A DNA stretch of 64,000 nt from Acidimicrobiia bacterium. GTDB lineage: Bacteria > Actinomycetota > Acidimicrobiia > Spongiisociales > UBA5794. Positions 1 through 9,333 of this stretch are shown here, in pieces; the stretch's first letter is position 1; every line of letters starts with the position of its first letter. The stretch is from assembly GCA_030065575.1 (NCBI GenBank), contig JASJDZ010000004.1, positions 79,115 through 143,114 of the forward strand, written 5' to 3'. The notes beneath the pieces were generated by a model that did not search any database, was not told the DNA's origin, and saw nothing but the letters and a program-made list of their open reading frames with translations. Both the position numbers and the translations under genes were made by a program.

Positions 1-150
1 ACCTGCGTCGCCATTGGTCGGCTCGGGAGGAAGAGTGACGTCGTAACCGAGTTCATCGAGAAGGGCGCTGACGGCCCCCGCGAACACAGGGCCACCGGCT
101 TGCTGGGAGCCCGCGACGAAACAGGCCCGGGAACGGCGCTCACCTCTCAT
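1..150 (-). CDS. Partial protein of unknown function (N-terminal 50 residues)
   Basis: An open frame reads leftward from an ATG at 150 and leaves the window with no stop. An SD (GGAGGTG) lies eight bases upstream of the ATG, so the start looks firm. The visible residues include FVAGSQQAGGPVFAGAVSAL followed by LLDELGYDVTLPPEP. The glycine-rich turn and alternating hydrophobic pattern suggest a Rossmann-like or nucleotide-binding fold, but too little is visible to name a family. It is divergent from the P-loop gene at 208. Confidence 0.5.
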   Translation of the reverse strand, partial: MRGERRSRACFVAGSQQAGGPVFAGAVSALLDELGYDVTLPPEPTNGDAG

Positions 151-207
151 CCGTATTCACCTCCGTCGGCCCGCACTGCCATGGAGAAATGGAGAGGGTA
201 GCCAACT

Positions 208-1263
208 ATGAGTCAGAATCCGATTCCGGCTCGACCTCGCCAGCTTGGGTCCCGGGCCGACTTGGCGCGGCGGGTTAGTGTTCACGGAATGTCGATAGAG
301 ACTCTTCTACTGCTCGCCCTGCCCGCCTCGGGGAAGTCGGAGTTGCGCCGGTACCTGGAGTCATTGGATCCCCAGGTGGCCCGGGACGATCTCGGCATCG
401 GCCCCACCGTGCAGATCGATGACTACCCCTACGTGCACATGATGCGACGCATCGGAGAGGAGGTTCGGGCTGCCGGGGACGAACCGGTCTTCTTCGCAAG
501 TAACAACGACCCCTTCCTGGATGCCCGAGATTGGGGCACCCTCATCCATCTGGTCAACTTCGACTACGACGACCTGAGTGATCCCCCAGACGCGCCGATT
601 TCCGGCGCGGCAGCCCGCTGGCTGTTTGCCCGGATTGACCGGGCGCGTCAAATGGCCGGCATACCGCCGGCGATCGATCCTCTTGGGTCGCTGACCAGAA
701 AGCGCCTCGAATCGACTCTCGAGGAGGAGGCTCGCCGGCTCTTCAACGACAAGGTTGCCGCAATTCCGGAGGACCTCGAAGGGCGCACCGTTGTCATTGA
801 GTTCGCCCGCGGCGGCCCGGAGGGATCATCCCTACCTCTTGCTCCTCCTTACGGCTACGGATACGCCCTCTCGCAGCTCAGTGAGGACATTCTTGCCCGA
901 GCCTCGATTCTCTACGTATGGGTGGAACCGGAGGAGAGCAGACGGAAGAACGTGGAACGGGCCGTCCCGGGACTGGCCGGCGACGCATCGATACTCCACC
1001 ACGGCGTCCCCGAATCGGTGATGCGCGGCGACTACGGGATCGACGACCTGATGTGGCTTCTCGCTGAAGGAGGTGGGAGCTTCGTCATTACCGAAAGGCA
1101 GGACCAGCGCTACGCACTGCCTACCGGGGTCTTCGACAACAGGGGTGACTTGACCTCGTTCCTCCGCAACGAACCCGAGGAATGGTCACGATTCGAGCTG
1201 CAGCAGCTGCACCAGGAGCTGGTGAACGCCACCGCCGGGATCCGGGCTACGCAGAAACCTTGA
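208..1263 (+). CDS. P-loop NTPase-like protein of unknown function
   Basis: The 351-residue protein carries a Walker A-like sequence, ALPASGKSE, at about residues 38-46, preceded by a hydrophobic strand (ETLLLL), as in P-loop kinases and NTPases. Later strands (RTVVIEFARGG, ILYVWVEPEES) resemble the core of a nucleotide kinase, and the segment with EESRRKN could be a lid. I do not recognise a named family. The ATG at 208 follows a purine-rich GGAGAGGG; an ATG at 289 just before the P-loop is an alternative. Its 3' end overlaps the convergent DUF427 gene by 17 bases. It probably binds and may hydrolyse or transfer a nucleotide phosphate; the substrate is unknown. Confidence 0.7.
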   Translation: MSQNPIPARPRQLGSRADLARRVSVHGMSIETLLLLALPASGKSELRRYLESLDPQVARDDLGIGPTVQIDDYPYVHMMRRIGEEVRAAGDEPVFFASNNDPFLDARDWGTLIHLVNFDYDDLSDPPDAPISGAAARWLFARIDRARQMAGIPPAIDPLGSLTRKRLESTLEEEARRLFNDKVAAIPEDLEGRTVVIEFARGGPEGSSLPLAPPYGYGYALSQLSEDILARASILYVWVEPEESRRKNVERAVPGLAGDASILHHGVPESVMRGDYGIDDLMWLLAEGGGSFVITERQDQRYALPTGVFDNRGDLTSFLRNEPEEWSRFELQQLHQELVNATAGIRATQKP

Positions 1264-1531
1264 CTCCGCGCCAGAAGGCGACTCTTCCCTTCAGGTCCGA
1301 CGCGGCAGGCTTTGGATTTGGGTAGTACCAGGCAGCACCGGTATTGACATTCCCGTCCACTACGACGTCGTAGTAGCTCGCCGTTCCCTTCCAGGGGCAC
1401 ACGGTGTTTGCCGGGTTGTCAACCAGGTATTGGGGATCAACGCTGTCCGGCGGGAAGTAGTGGTTGCCTTCGACGACGATGGTCTCGTCACTCTCGGCGA
1501 TAACGGTGTCATTCCAGATTGCTTTAGCCAT
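1247..1531 (-). CDS. DUF427 domain protein
   Basis: This 94-residue protein matches the DUF427 family: a start of the type MAKAIWNDTVIAESDET, then the central GNHYFPPDSV, and the CPWKGTASYYDV core with its conserved Cys-Pro-Trp-Lys-Gly. The molecular function of the family is not established. The ATG at 1531 is preferred over one nine codons upstream because AAGGAG lies five bases before it. It is downstream of mscL on the same strand, separated by a hairpin, and its end overlaps the convergent P-loop gene. Confidence 0.85.
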   Translation of the reverse strand: MAKAIWNDTVIAESDETIVVEGNHYFPPDSVDPQYLVDNPANTVCPWKGTASYYDVVVDGNVNTGAAWYYPNPKPAASDLKGRVAFWRGVKVSA

Positions 1532-1587
1532 GGTTCTCCTTGTCCAGTTGTTGAACAACGAGGGTGGCTGGTTAATTCCAACGCAAA

Positions 1588-1608
1588 GGGGCCCCGCGGT
1601 GGGGCCCC
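1588..1608 (-). terminator. Probable rho-independent terminator of mscL
   Basis: A perfect 8-bp stem (GGGGCCCC twice, itself palindromic) with a 5-nt loop lies 22 bases beyond the mscL stop. On the minus strand it is followed by TTTGCGTT, a short T-rich tail. It separates mscL from the DUF427 gene. Confidence 0.6.
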
Positions 1609-1629
1609 GAGGCGAACGATCCCGTTGTC

Positions 1630-2022
1630 CTACTTGCTCAGTGCGTCCCGGATCTCCATCAAGAGCTTGATGTCTTCGGACGGCTCGGCGGGAGCTTCTT
1701 CCTCTTCCTCTTCCCCCGGCCTTGCAGCCTGAAAGGCTTTGTACGGCTTGACGATGAACAGGAAGACACCCAGAGCCGTGGCGAGGAACACCACAGCTGC
1801 GGTGAGGAACGACCCGTATGCGATGACCGAATCGTTGATCGTCAACGTCAGGTTGTCGAAGGTCGGCTCACCAAAGATGATCCCGACTATCGGCATCACC
1901 ACGAATTCAACGAGTGCCTTGATCACGGCGCCAAACGCAGCTGCCATGACGAACGCAACTGCGAGACTCACCAGGTCACCCTTGAAGGCGAACTCCTTGA
2001 ACTCCTGATACATCTTCTTCAT
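1630..2022 (-). CDS. mscL: Large-conductance mechanosensitive channel MscL
   Basis: The 130-residue product has the MscL plan: an amphipathic N-terminal helix (MKKMYQEFKEFAFKG), TM1 with the characteristic DLVSLAVAFVMAAAFGAVI, a periplasmic loop, TM2 (FLTAAVVFLATALGVFLFIV), and a charged cytoplasmic helix ending in EDIKLLMEIRDAL. It opens under membrane tension to release solutes in hypo-osmotic shock. The ATG at 2022 has GAAGGAG seven bases upstream; longer frames extend only into non-MscL sequence. An acidic linker of six consecutive glutamates before the last helix is an odd but minor feature. Confidence 0.97.
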   Translation of the reverse strand: MKKMYQEFKEFAFKGDLVSLAVAFVMAAAFGAVIKALVEFVVMPIVGIIFGEPTFDNLTLTINDSVIAYGSFLTAAVVFLATALGVFLFIVKPYKAFQAARPGEEEEEEAPAEPSEDIKLLMEIRDALSK

Positions 2023-2114
2023 ACCCACTCCTTCTGTTTCCCTCAAAGCGGAATCTACTCTCGGCTTTGACCCGCGAGAGGGCCGGAGGTTCCGCTCGAA
2101 TCCCGCCCTCCGGG

Positions 2115-2585
2115 CTACAGAAGCCACGGCAGAAGCCGGTACGGGACGGCGCGTTGGTATTCGGCGTACTCGGCAAAGCGCTCTCCAAGCAGACGCTCCT
2201 CGTAGCCCGCCTTGGCATAGAAGAAAGGAATCAGGGCCGCTGCGAGCAGTCCGGCGACCGGGTTCGCCCCTTTGATGGCCAGACCGACAAAAACCAGGAT
2301 CACCCCGGTGTAGATGGGGTGCCTGACCAGAGCAAACGGGCCTTGCCGATGGAGAATGACATCATCGACCGGCGCCGGCATGGCGGTGAGCTTGTCGCGA
2401 AGAACGTATAGACCGCTGCCCGCAGAGACGATGCCGCCAACGATCAGCAACCAGCCGGTTGCCACAAGCACTGCCGGAGCATCACGATTCGCCGTCAGCG
2501 CAACCATGATCGCGGCGAACCAGAGAACCTGGGCGACTACCCACCAACCGCCCCTCTTGACAAACCCCTCAGACTTGATAAACAT
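2115..2585 (-). CDS. Isoprenylcysteine carboxyl methyltransferase-family membrane protein
   Basis: The 156-residue integral membrane protein has about four TM segments and the C-terminal signature of the ICMT/phospholipid methyltransferase superfamily: LVRHPIYTGVIL, then a helix ending in YEERLLGERFAEYAEYQ and the motif VPYRLLPWL. These residues bind SAM in characterised members. In bacteria the substrate is usually unknown. It is divergent from clpB, whose promoter must lie in the 71-base gap. No clear SD precedes the ATG. Confidence 0.85.
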   Translation of the reverse strand: MFIKSEGFVKRGGWWVVAQVLWFAAIMVALTANRDAPAVLVATGWLLIVGGIVSAGSGLYVLRDKLTAMPAPVDDVILHRQGPFALVRHPIYTGVILVFVGLAIKGANPVAGLLAAALIPFFYAKAGYEERLLGERFAEYAEYQRAVPYRLLPWLL

Positions 2586-2656
2586 ACACTTAGATTTCTT
2601 AACTTGCTAACATCCAGCTCGTACTCATAGAACGATCCCGGGGGATCCATTCTTCC

Positions 2657-5233
2657 ATGGACATAAACGCATTCACGCAGAAGTCACAACAGGCGATCCT
2701 GAACGCAAGGCAGAGCGCCGAACGACGCAACCATCAAGCGGTTCACCCCATGCACCTCCTCGACGGGATGCTGGGCCAAACCGATACCATCCTCTATCCC
2801 CTCCTCGGTCATCTCGGCATCAATCCGGCCGCAGTGCGCAATGCCACCGATAGCGGGTTGGAGACGATTCCATCGGTCTACGGCGACACCGGCGAGATCG
2901 CATTCACCCCGGCGGCACTTTCGGTCCTCAACACGGCCGACTCCATCAAGGCCGGCATGGGTGACCAGTACGTATCGATCGAGCACCTGGCACTGGCGCT
3001 GGCGACCGCCGATGACCCGGTTGGCAAGGCGTTGCGGGACGTCGGCCTCACTCGCGACGCCATCATGGCCGCTCTCGAAACGGTTCGAGGCGCCCAGCAA
3101 GTAACCAGCCAGAATCCTGAAGACACCATGGACCCGCTGGAGAAGTTCGGGCGCGACCTCGTCCGCCTTGCCGCCGACGGCAAACTCGACCCGGTTATCG
3201 GTCGTGACGACGAGATCCGGCGAGTCATCCAGGTTCTGTCACGGCGCACGAAGAACAATCCGGTTCTCATCGGGGAGCCTGGAGTCGGCAAAACAGCTAT
3301 CGCCGAGGGTCTTGCGTCGCGCATTGTCGACGGCGATGTACCCGAAGGCCTCAAGGACAAGCGCATCGTCGCCCTCGACCTCGGGGCCATGGTGGCCGGA
3401 GCGAAGTACCGCGGCGAGTTCGAGGAGCGACTCAAGGCCACGCTTGATGAGATCAAGGCGGCAGAAGGCGGCATCATCACGTTCATTGATGAGATGCACA
3501 CGATCGTCGGTGCCGGTGCCGCCGAGGGCGCGATGGATGCATCAAACATGCTCAAGCCGATGCTGGCGCGCGGTGAACTGCACATGATCGGGGCCACCAC
3601 CCTCGACGAGTACCGCAAGCACGTCGAAAAGGACCCTGCTCTCGAGCGCCGGTTTGCGCCCGTGATGGTCGAGCCGCCGAGCGCCGACGACACCATTGGC
3701 ATCCTGCGCGGGCTCAAGGAGCGGTACGAGGTTCACCATGGTGTTCGCATCACCGACTCGGCCATCGTGGCCGCCGCCGTGCTCTCCGACCGGTACATCA
3801 CAGCCCGGTTCCTCCCCGATAAGGCCATCGACCTAATCGACGAGTCGGCGTCACGGCTGCGAATCGAGATCGATTCCATGCCCGAGGGGATCGACGAACT
3901 GGAGCGACGCCGCCGTCAAATAGAGATCGAGCGCAACGCCCTCACCAAGGAGGAGGACGACGCGTCGCGACAACGTTTGACCGCAATCGAGGAGGAGCTT
4001 GCCTCCCTGGGTGAGGAACTGGATCGGCTGGTCGCCCACTGGCAGCTCGAGAAGGAGAACATCGAAGCCATCCAGGCGACCAAGCAAGAGATAGAAGAGG
4101 TTCGAGCCCGGGCAGAACGTTCTGAGCGCAGCGGGGATCTTCAGGCCGCTGCGGAACTCCGCTACGGCAAGCTGCCCGAGCTGGAGCGGCAGCTCGAGAC
4201 CCGTCAGGATGGTTTGGCCGAACTGCAATCCGACCTTCGCATGCTGAAGGAGGAGGTCGACGAAGAGGATGTTGCCGAGGTTGTGAGCCGGTGGACCGGC
4301 ATCCCGGTCAGCCGCCTGATGGAGGGCGAGGTCGAGAAGCTGATCCGCCTCGAGGAGCACCTCCACGAGCGTGTGGTGGGTCAGGACGAGGCCGTCACCG
4401 CAGTGGCCAACGCAATCCGTCGCGGTCGAGCCGGGTTGTCCGACCCACATCGCCCCATCGGCTCGTTCATATTCCTGGGGCCAACCGGCGTGGGCAAGAC
4501 GGAGCTGGCTCGAGCGCTCGCAGACTTCCTCTTTGATGACGAGCGGGCAATGGTGCGCATTGACATGTCGGAGTACATGGAGAAGCACTCGGTCAGCCGT
4601 CTCATCGGTGCGCCCCCGGGTTACGTCGGCTACGACGAGGGTGGGCAACTGACGGAGGCGGTGCGCAGACGTCCCTATGCCGTCATTCTGCTGGACGAAG
4701 TCGAGAAGGCCCATCCGGACGTGTTCAACACACTGTTGCAGCTCATGGACGACGGTCGGCTCACCGACGGGCAGGGCCGCACGATCGACTTCACCAACGC
4801 GGTCCTCATCATGACATCGAACCTGGGCTCCGAGTTCATCGATCCCGACCTGCCCGAGGAGACCGTCGCCGATCGGGTGATGAAGACGGTGCGAGGTCAC
4901 TTCCGTCCCGAGTTCCTCAACCGGGTTGACGACATCGTGGTCTTCTCGCATCTGTCCAAGGACGACCTTCGCCAGATCGTCGACATCCAGTTCGCGACTC
5001 TTGGCGATCGGCTTGCCTCGCGGCGGATCGAGCTTCACCTGACCGCAGAGGCCGCAGCCTGGCTCGCTGAGCATGGGTACGACCCGAGTTTCGGGGCACG
5101 GCCGCTGAAGCGATTGATGCAGAAGGAGATCGCCGACCAGTTGGCCCTCCAACTCCTCGAAGGCCGATTCGCCGACGGCGATACCATCGAGGTGATCGTC
5201 GAGGAAACCGGCCTCGGGTTCACAACGAAGTAG
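2657..5233 (+). CDS. clpB: ATP-dependent disaggregase ClpB (Hsp100)
   Basis: ClpB works with DnaK to solubilise and refold aggregated proteins. The 858 residues match the normal length. The Clp N-terminal repeat occupies about 1-145, AAA module D1 has Walker A GEPGVGKT (206-213) and Walker [10 protein letters not shown], a long charged coiled-coil M domain (about 400-530) separates the modules, and D2 has Walker A GPTGVGKT (608-615), Walker [12 protein letters not shown] and sensor-2 FGARPLKR. The M domain and the absence of a ClpP-binding loop distinguish it from ClpA/ClpC. The ATG at 2657 has a purine-rich GGGGGA about 10 bases upstream. I could not find a convincing HspR (HAIR) operator in the upstream gap. 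Confidence 0.98.
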   Translation: MDINAFTQKSQQAILNARQSAERRNHQAVHPMHLLDGMLGQTDTILYPLLGHLGINPAAVRNATDSGLETIPSVYGDTGEIAFTPAALSVLNTADSIKAGMGDQYVSIEHLALALATADDPVGKALRDVGLTRDAIMAALETVRGAQQVTSQNPEDTMDPLEKFGRDLVRLAADGKLDPVIGRDDEIRRVIQVLSRRTKNNPVLIGEPGVGKTAIAEGLASRIVDGDVPEGLKDKRIVALDLGAMVAGAKYRGEFEERLKATLDEIKAAEGGIITFIDEMHTIVGAGAAEGAMDASNMLKPMLARGELHMIGATTLDEYRKHVEKDPALERRFAPVMVEPPSADDTIGILRGLKERYEVHHGVRITDSAIVAAAVLSDRYITARFLPDKAIDLIDESASRLRIEIDSMPEGIDELERRRRQIEIERNALTKEEDDASRQRLTAIEEELASLGEELDRLVAHWQLEKENIEAIQATKQEIEEVRARAERSERSGDLQAAAELRYGKLPELERQLETRQDGLAELQSDLRMLKEEVDEEDVAEVVSRWTGIPVSRLMEGEVEKLIRLEEHLHERVVGQDEAVTAVANAIRRGRAGLSDPHRPIGSFIFLGPTGVGKTELARALADFLFDDERAMVRIDMSEYMEKHSVSRLIGAPPGYVGYDEGGQLTEAVRRRPYAVILLDEVEKAHPDVFNTLLQLMDDGRLTDGQGRTIDFTNAVLIMTSNLGSEFIDPDLPEETVADRVMKTVRGHFRPEFLNRVDDIVVFSHLSKDDLRQIVDIQFATLGDRLASRRIELHLTAEAAAWLAEHGYDPSFGARPLKRLMQKEIADQLALQLLEGRFADGDTIEVIVEETGLGFTTK

Positions 5234-5278
5234 GGATACTCGCGCAGAATCAACACAGGGAGGCGCAGAGCCCGGTGG

Positions 5279-6373
5279 TCAGCCGGCGATACGGCGCATG
5301 AGCCACTCGAGAGGGCCGCGCTGATGGCGGCGCCGCCACCAGGTCGACCAGGCAACTGCCGCAGCGCTGAACACCAGGCTGGCAGTCACTATGTACACGA
5401 GACTCTGATCCTCGAGCCTCCCCATAGTCTCGAGCACGCCCATGCCAACGATCACGTGAGCGACGTAGAGGGTCAGGGCGAGCTGGCCCGTGTGCACGAT
5501 CGGCGTCGCTATCCGAGTGGGCAAGTGGTCGCCCAACCAGATCGATCCGACGATGATCAGGCAGGCTGTCGCCGTCCCGGCTACAAGATACAGCGGCATT
5601 GGCGGCAACATCTCGACGGAGAACAGCCACTGCCATGCCTCATCGGGCAGGCTCTCCGCGCGCGAGCCCTTGGGCCCGAGCAGGATCCAGGCGAGAGCCT
5701 CGACAACAACTACGGCTGCGAGCGATCGAACCACGATCCTCTGTCGCCACTCCGGATCGCGCAGATTCGTTCGCCCCAGCCACATGCCGAACAGATAGAA
5801 GGTGATCCAGGGAAGAACCGGATGGAGCCCATCTAGAAAGAGGTTGCGGAGGAAGCCGGAAACGGTAGTGATGCCTTCGTAGGAGAGGTCGTCGACGTTC
5901 CAGTTGGCGAAGTAGTCGGCGCTGAGTATGAACCCGAATGAGATGAGCGTGGCGAGCCCGCCCCATGCCAGCAGCGCCCGCGGGGATGAGAACAGCAGGA
6001 GCGCACCTATGGCGAGGTAGACGCCGTAGTAGTGGAGGATGTCGGCAGGCCAGATCGGGAAGAACAACCAACCGAGAACAAAGAGGAACAGCGCACGCCG
6101 CGTCAAAGTAACTTGCGATTGCCGCCGATCCTCCCGGGATCCGGACTCACGAGCCCGCCGCGAACCGAGACTGGCGCCAATCCCAGCCAGCACGACAAAG
6201 GTTGCTGCGGCCCTTCCCTCTAGCGAAACGACAAGGAATCGCAGCCATCCAGGCTCGGCAACACCGCTCGACATCACAACGTTGAAGTTGACGATGACCA
6301 TCCCGACTATGGCAAAGGCCCGGGCAATGTCCAGGCCGATGATCCTCTTCGTTCTCGCGGCGGGTGTTGTCAT
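5279..6373 (-). CDS. DUF418 / YeiB-type multipass membrane protein
   Basis: This 364-residue protein has about ten hydrophobic segments. It begins with KRIIGLDIARAFAIVGMVIVN, the typical opening of heparan-alpha-glucosaminide N-acetyltransferase-like and YeiB/DUF418 proteins, and it ends with the DUF418-type tail WWRRRHQRGPLEWLMRRI. Family members are thought to be membrane acyltransferases or transporters, but no substrate is established. It is convergent with clpB, 45 bases away. Confidence 0.82.
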   Translation of the reverse strand: MTTPAARTKRIIGLDIARAFAIVGMVIVNFNVVMSSGVAEPGWLRFLVVSLEGRAAATFVVLAGIGASLGSRRARESGSREDRRQSQVTLTRRALFLFVLGWLFFPIWPADILHYYGVYLAIGALLLFSSPRALLAWGGLATLISFGFILSADYFANWNVDDLSYEGITTVSGFLRNLFLDGLHPVLPWITFYLFGMWLGRTNLRDPEWRQRIVVRSLAAVVVVEALAWILLGPKGSRAESLPDEAWQWLFSVEMLPPMPLYLVAGTATACLIIVGSIWLGDHLPTRIATPIVHTGQLALTLYVAHVIVGMGVLETMGRLEDQSLVYIVTASLVFSAAAVAWSTWWRRRHQRGPLEWLMRRIAG

Positions 6374-6436
6374 GCCGACAACCTATGCCATCTGCGCAGG
6401 CTCAATCAAGCACCGCCAACACCGATCTGGGTCTGG

Positions 6437-7048
6437 TCAGCTATCGGCGTCGAGGAAGATCACCTCGGTATAGCCGACACCCATCAGGAAACTGGAGATG
6501 GTCGCTTTAGCGTTGGTGAGCGCCCTGTCCAGGATCCCGTGTTCGATAGCTGCGTTGAGTAGCACCTCTTCCGCAACAGCTCTGGCATCGCTCTCCAGTT
6601 GGGAATCCCCCTTGGTGAACAGACCAGTGTCACGGTCGTACACCTGGGTTGCCTCGCTGTCTACCTCGACGAACATGATCTCAGCCGGTGGCAGTTGCAC
6701 GGTGACCCGGCCGGACTCCTCGTCGACTTCGAAGTTCAGCGTGGTGACCTGCTCCATATCCACGCCGGCACCGATCCGGGCCACGGCGAAGAGGAAGATC
6801 CGATCGCCCCGAGCCCAGTTCAACCAGCCGAAGTCGTTGCCCTTCTCGACGGTGGTGTACTCCACCATCTCCACTGTGGTCAGCTTCGCAACGTCGCGGA
6901 CACTGTCAACGACGGTGGGGCCAACCTGGGTGTATGAATCTCCGCCAAAAGGTGACCAACCGGCCAGGTTGGATCCGACGAACAGCAAGCCGGCAATGAG
7001 AATCGCTGCAATGACAATCGAGCCGGCTCTCTTCGATGACTCGGCCAT
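6437..7048 (-). CDS. DUF4230 membrane-anchored protein
   Basis: The 203-residue protein has one N-terminal TM segment (IVIAAILIAGLLFVGSNLAG) and an extracytoplasmic domain matching DUF4230: TTVEMVEYTTVEKG near its start, alternating beta strands (RVTVQLPPAEIMFVEVDSE), and a C-terminal helix that includes DARAVAEEVLLNAAIEHGIL. Function unknown. It is on the minus strand, upstream of and co-oriented with the DUF418 gene, and divergent from the padR operon. Confidence 0.8.
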   Translation of the reverse strand: MAESSKRAGSIVIAAILIAGLLFVGSNLAGWSPFGGDSYTQVGPTVVDSVRDVAKLTTVEMVEYTTVEKGNDFGWLNWARGDRIFLFAVARIGAGVDMEQVTTLNFEVDEESGRVTVQLPPAEIMFVEVDSEATQVYDRDTGLFTKGDSQLESDARAVAEEVLLNAAIEHGILDRALTNAKATISSFLMGVGYTEVIFLDADS

Positions 7049-7111
7049 GTTCTCCCATTTCGTTGTCCATCAACTTGGACCCGAAAGGTGCCGAAAAGGT
7101 TCCACAACCTC

Positions 7112-7140
7112 TTGAATTATCGTGCTTTCCATAGTAGTAT
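7112..7140 (+). promoter_or_regulatory. Predicted promoter of the padR operon
   Basis: TTGAAT (7112-7117) and TAGTAT (7135-7140) are separated by exactly 17 bases, a good vegetative-type promoter. The predicted transcription start is near 7147, about 55 bases before the padR GTG. Confidence 0.6.
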
Positions 7141-7151
7141 GCAAGACAAGG

Positions 7152-7170
7152 TACCCTGGTAGGCAGGGTA
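7152..7170. promoter_or_regulatory. Perfect inverted repeat, candidate PadR operator
   Basis: TACCCTG and CAGGGTA flank a 5-base spacer. The palindrome starts about 12 bases after the predicted -10 element, where a bound repressor would block initiation or early elongation. Autoregulation by the adjacent PadR protein is the simplest inference. Confidence 0.5.
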
Positions 7171-7201
7171 ATAGGTACGGCAAGATAGTTGGAGGACGCG
7201 A

Positions 7202-7534
7202 GTGGGACACAGCTCCCAACTACTCAAAGGTGTTCTCGATATGTGCCTGCTGGCATTGATAGACCAGGAGCCCAGCTACGGGTATGAGATGGTCGACAAG
7301 CTGCAACAGAACGGGCTCGAGCTCGTCAGCGAGGGGACGATCTACCCCTTGCTGAGCCGCCTGCAGAAGCAGGGGTATATCGAGGGCTACTTCGTAGAGT
7401 CAACCGGCGGTCCCCCTCGAAAGTATTACCGGATCGCCGAGGAAGGCCGAGAGCAGCTCACCGACTGGCAGGCCGAATGGAGAAAACTGTCGATCGGTGT
7501 CGAAGAGGTGTTGAATGGAGACTCAAGTGAGTGA
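7202..7534 (+). CDS. PadR-family transcriptional regulator
   Basis: The 110-residue protein is a PadR winged helix: LKGVLDMCLLALIDQEPSYG with the conserved Gly-Tyr-Glu start of the recognition region (YGYEMVDKLQ), then GTIYPLLSRLQKQGYIEGY and GGPPRKYYRIAEEG forming the wing, and a C-terminal dimerisation helix. Such proteins usually repress their own operon and a membrane partner. It starts at GTG with GGAGGA nine bases upstream, and its end overlaps the next gene by 20 bases, so they are translationally coupled. A promoter and a palindrome lie just upstream. Confidence 0.92.
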   Translation: MGHSSQLLKGVLDMCLLALIDQEPSYGYEMVDKLQQNGLELVSEGTIYPLLSRLQKQGYIEGYFVESTGGPPRKYYRIAEEGREQLTDWQAEWRKLSIGVEEVLNGDSSE

Positions 7535-8315
7535 ACGCCTGAGCATCAAGCAGATCATCGCCGATTGCGAGCGGTACTGGCTGGACACCAAAGTGCCCCG
7601 GTCCCGGGTTCGCGAGATGGCGACTGAGCTGGAATCACATCTCCTCGAGGCTGCCGCCGAAGACAAGGCCCCCGAAGCAGTGGTGGGCCCAGACCTTGCG
7701 CAGTTCGCCGAGGCGTGGGCATCCGAATACCGGGGACCGACATCTCTCGAGGCTTGGAACAACACCGGTGATCGGACGAACTGGCGTCGGGATCTGTGGT
7801 CGGCGTATAGCTGGCTGCTGGTTCCGGTACTCGCCGTGGTTCTCTTGATCATCTTCGGACCAAAGGAGAGCAACGTGGACGATGTTGAGATTTGGAGATG
7901 GATATGGGTGGTTGGTGCAGCCGCGCTCGGCGTCGGAGAGATGCTGACCGCAGGGTTCTTCCTGCTCCCCTTTGGCATCGGGGCCGTGGCCGCTGCAATC
8001 CTCGCCTTCGCCAACGTCAGTGTCCCGATCCAACTCGGAGTCTTCGTTGGTGCATCGATCCTCTCGCTGTGGGGCATGAAGCGCTTCGCCTGGAGAGAAC
8101 GTGAGATCGTCCACTACGTAGGCGCCAAGCGCTACGTGGATGCACGCGCCACCGTCACCGAGCCCGTCAACCGGGTCAAGGGCGTCGGTCGGGTCCGAAT
8201 GGATACGGAGATCTGGAGAGCGACAACCACTCTCGATGAGACCCTCGAGCCCGGCACCGAGGTGCGGGTTGTCGACGTGACGGGAGCACGCCTGGTGGTG
8301 GAGCCTCTCGAGTAA
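7515..8315 (+). CDS. HAAS-type domain fused to an NfeD-like membrane protein
   Basis: This 266-residue protein joins two modules. Residues 1-75 (KQIIADCERYWL, VREMATELESHLLEAAAED, LAQFAEAWASEYRG) resemble the HAAS/DUF1700-type helical domain encoded next to PadR regulators. Residues about 95-266 are NfeD-like: a TM segment (LVPVLAVVLLIIFG), then VEIWRWIWVVGAAALGVGEM, further TM helices, and a C-terminal OB-fold (ATVTEPVNRVKGVGRVRM to VVDVTGARLVVEPLE). NfeD proteins work with stomatin-like SPFH proteins, and one follows directly. The frame is continuous, so this is not a read-through of two genes. The likely role is a membrane component whose N-terminus couples to PadR; that coupling is inferred. 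Confidence 0.8.
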   Translation: METQVSERLSIKQIIADCERYWLDTKVPRSRVREMATELESHLLEAAAEDKAPEAVVGPDLAQFAEAWASEYRGPTSLEAWNNTGDRTNWRRDLWSAYSWLLVPVLAVVLLIIFGPKESNVDDVEIWRWIWVVGAAALGVGEMLTAGFFLLPFGIGAVAAAILAFANVSVPIQLGVFVGASILSLWGMKRFAWREREIVHYVGAKRYVDARATVTEPVNRVKGVGRVRMDTEIWRATTTLDETLEPGTEVRVVDVTGARLVVEPLE

Positions 8316-8361
8316 CCAAGATTCTGAAGTCACAAGAACAACAAGAAAGGACAGGTGAAAG

Positions 8362-9315
8362 ATGCCGATAGCTGCAGTAGGGGTAATTGCTCTCCTCGCA
8401 CTAGTCATCGTTTACGTCGCACTGGCGGTCAGGATCGTCAAGCAGCATGAGCAAGGCCTCGTGGAGCGGTTCGGCCGGTACAAGGACACCCGGGATCCGG
8501 GACTCCAATTCATCGTGCCGTTCATCGACAGGCTGCGTCGCGTCGATATGCGTGAGATTGTCGTAGACGTTCCCCCGCAAGAGGTCATCACCAAGGACAA
8601 CGTGGTTGTCACGGTGGACGCCGTTGTCTACTACCAGGCGACCGATCCGCAGAAGTTGGTCTACAACGTCCAGAACTTCGTGCTCGCCGCAACGAAGCTA
8701 GCCCAGACCAACCTACGTAACGTCGTCGGTGATCTCGATCTCGACGATGCTCTCACCTCGCGTGAGCGGATTAACGCCCAACTGCGTGAGATCCTCGACG
8801 AGGCAACCGACGTTTGGGGCACCAAGGTCGTGCGTGTCGAAATCCAGCGGATCGATCCGCCGGCCGATGTCACCCAGGCCATGCACCGGCAGATGAAGGC
8901 CGAGCGTGACCGCCGCGCCCTCGTCACTGAGGCCGAAGGTGAGAAGCGCTCGAAGATCCTCCAGGCGGAGGGTGTCAAGCAAGCCCGCATCCTCGAAGCC
9001 GAGGGGCAGGCAGAGGCCATCAAGCAGGTTGCTGAGGCAGAGAAGTTCCAGAAGCTGACCGTCGCTGAGGGTGAAGGTCAGGCCATCGAGCGTGTCTTCG
9101 GGGCAATCCATACCGGTGACCCGACAGACGATCTCATCGCAATCCGCTACCTGGATGCGCTTCAGGGCATCGCTGACGGCAATGCAACGAAGCTATTCCT
9201 GCCCATGGAAATGAGCGGGATCCTTGGATCCATCGGCGCCATTGGAGAACTCTTCAACAGCGAGGATGGTGCTCCGCGGCGGAGCGCCGACCGGGATACC
9301 GGACCCAGCTTCTAG
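8362..9315 (+). CDS. SPFH/Band 7 (stomatin-like) membrane protein
   Basis: The 317 residues show one N-terminal TM helix, then the SPFH domain beginning with [19 protein letters not shown] and including [20 protein letters not shown], followed by a long helix rich in Glu-Ala-Glu repeats ([17 protein letters not shown]) that drives oligomerisation. Such proteins scaffold membrane microdomains or modulate proteases. It lies 46 bases after the NfeD-like gene, the usual NfeD/stomatin pairing. AGGTGA precedes the ATG by four bases. A strong hairpin follows. Confidence 0.93.
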   Translation: MPIAAVGVIALLALVIVYVALAVRIVKQHEQGLVERFGRYKDTRDPGLQFIVPFIDRLRRVDMREIVVDVPPQEVITKDNVVVTVDAVVYYQATDPQKLVYNVQNFVLAATKLAQTNLRNVVGDLDLDDALTSRERINAQLREILDEATDVWGTKVVRVEIQRIDPPADVTQAMHRQMKAERDRRALVTEAEGEKRSKILQAEGVKQARILEAEGQAEAIKQVAEAEKFQKLTVAEGEGQAIERVFGAIHTGDPTDDLIAIRYLDALQGIADGNATKLFLPMEMSGILGSIGAIGELFNSEDGAPRRSADRDTGPSF

Positions 9316-9333
9316 CCAAACAACAACCAACGA

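Noticed and set aside
2586..2656. HspR (HAIR) operator upstream of clpB
   Set aside because: I looked for CTTGAGT-N7-ACTCAAG. Only isolated CTTG and ACTC fragments are present, without an inverted repeat, so no claim is made.
3851..5152. Long minus-strand open frame of 433 codons opposite clpB
   Set aside because: It lies entirely antisense to a complete, motif-perfect clpB. Its composition (many Val, Leu, Asp, His) is what codon bias in a GC-rich gene gives on the opposite strand, and it has no SD.
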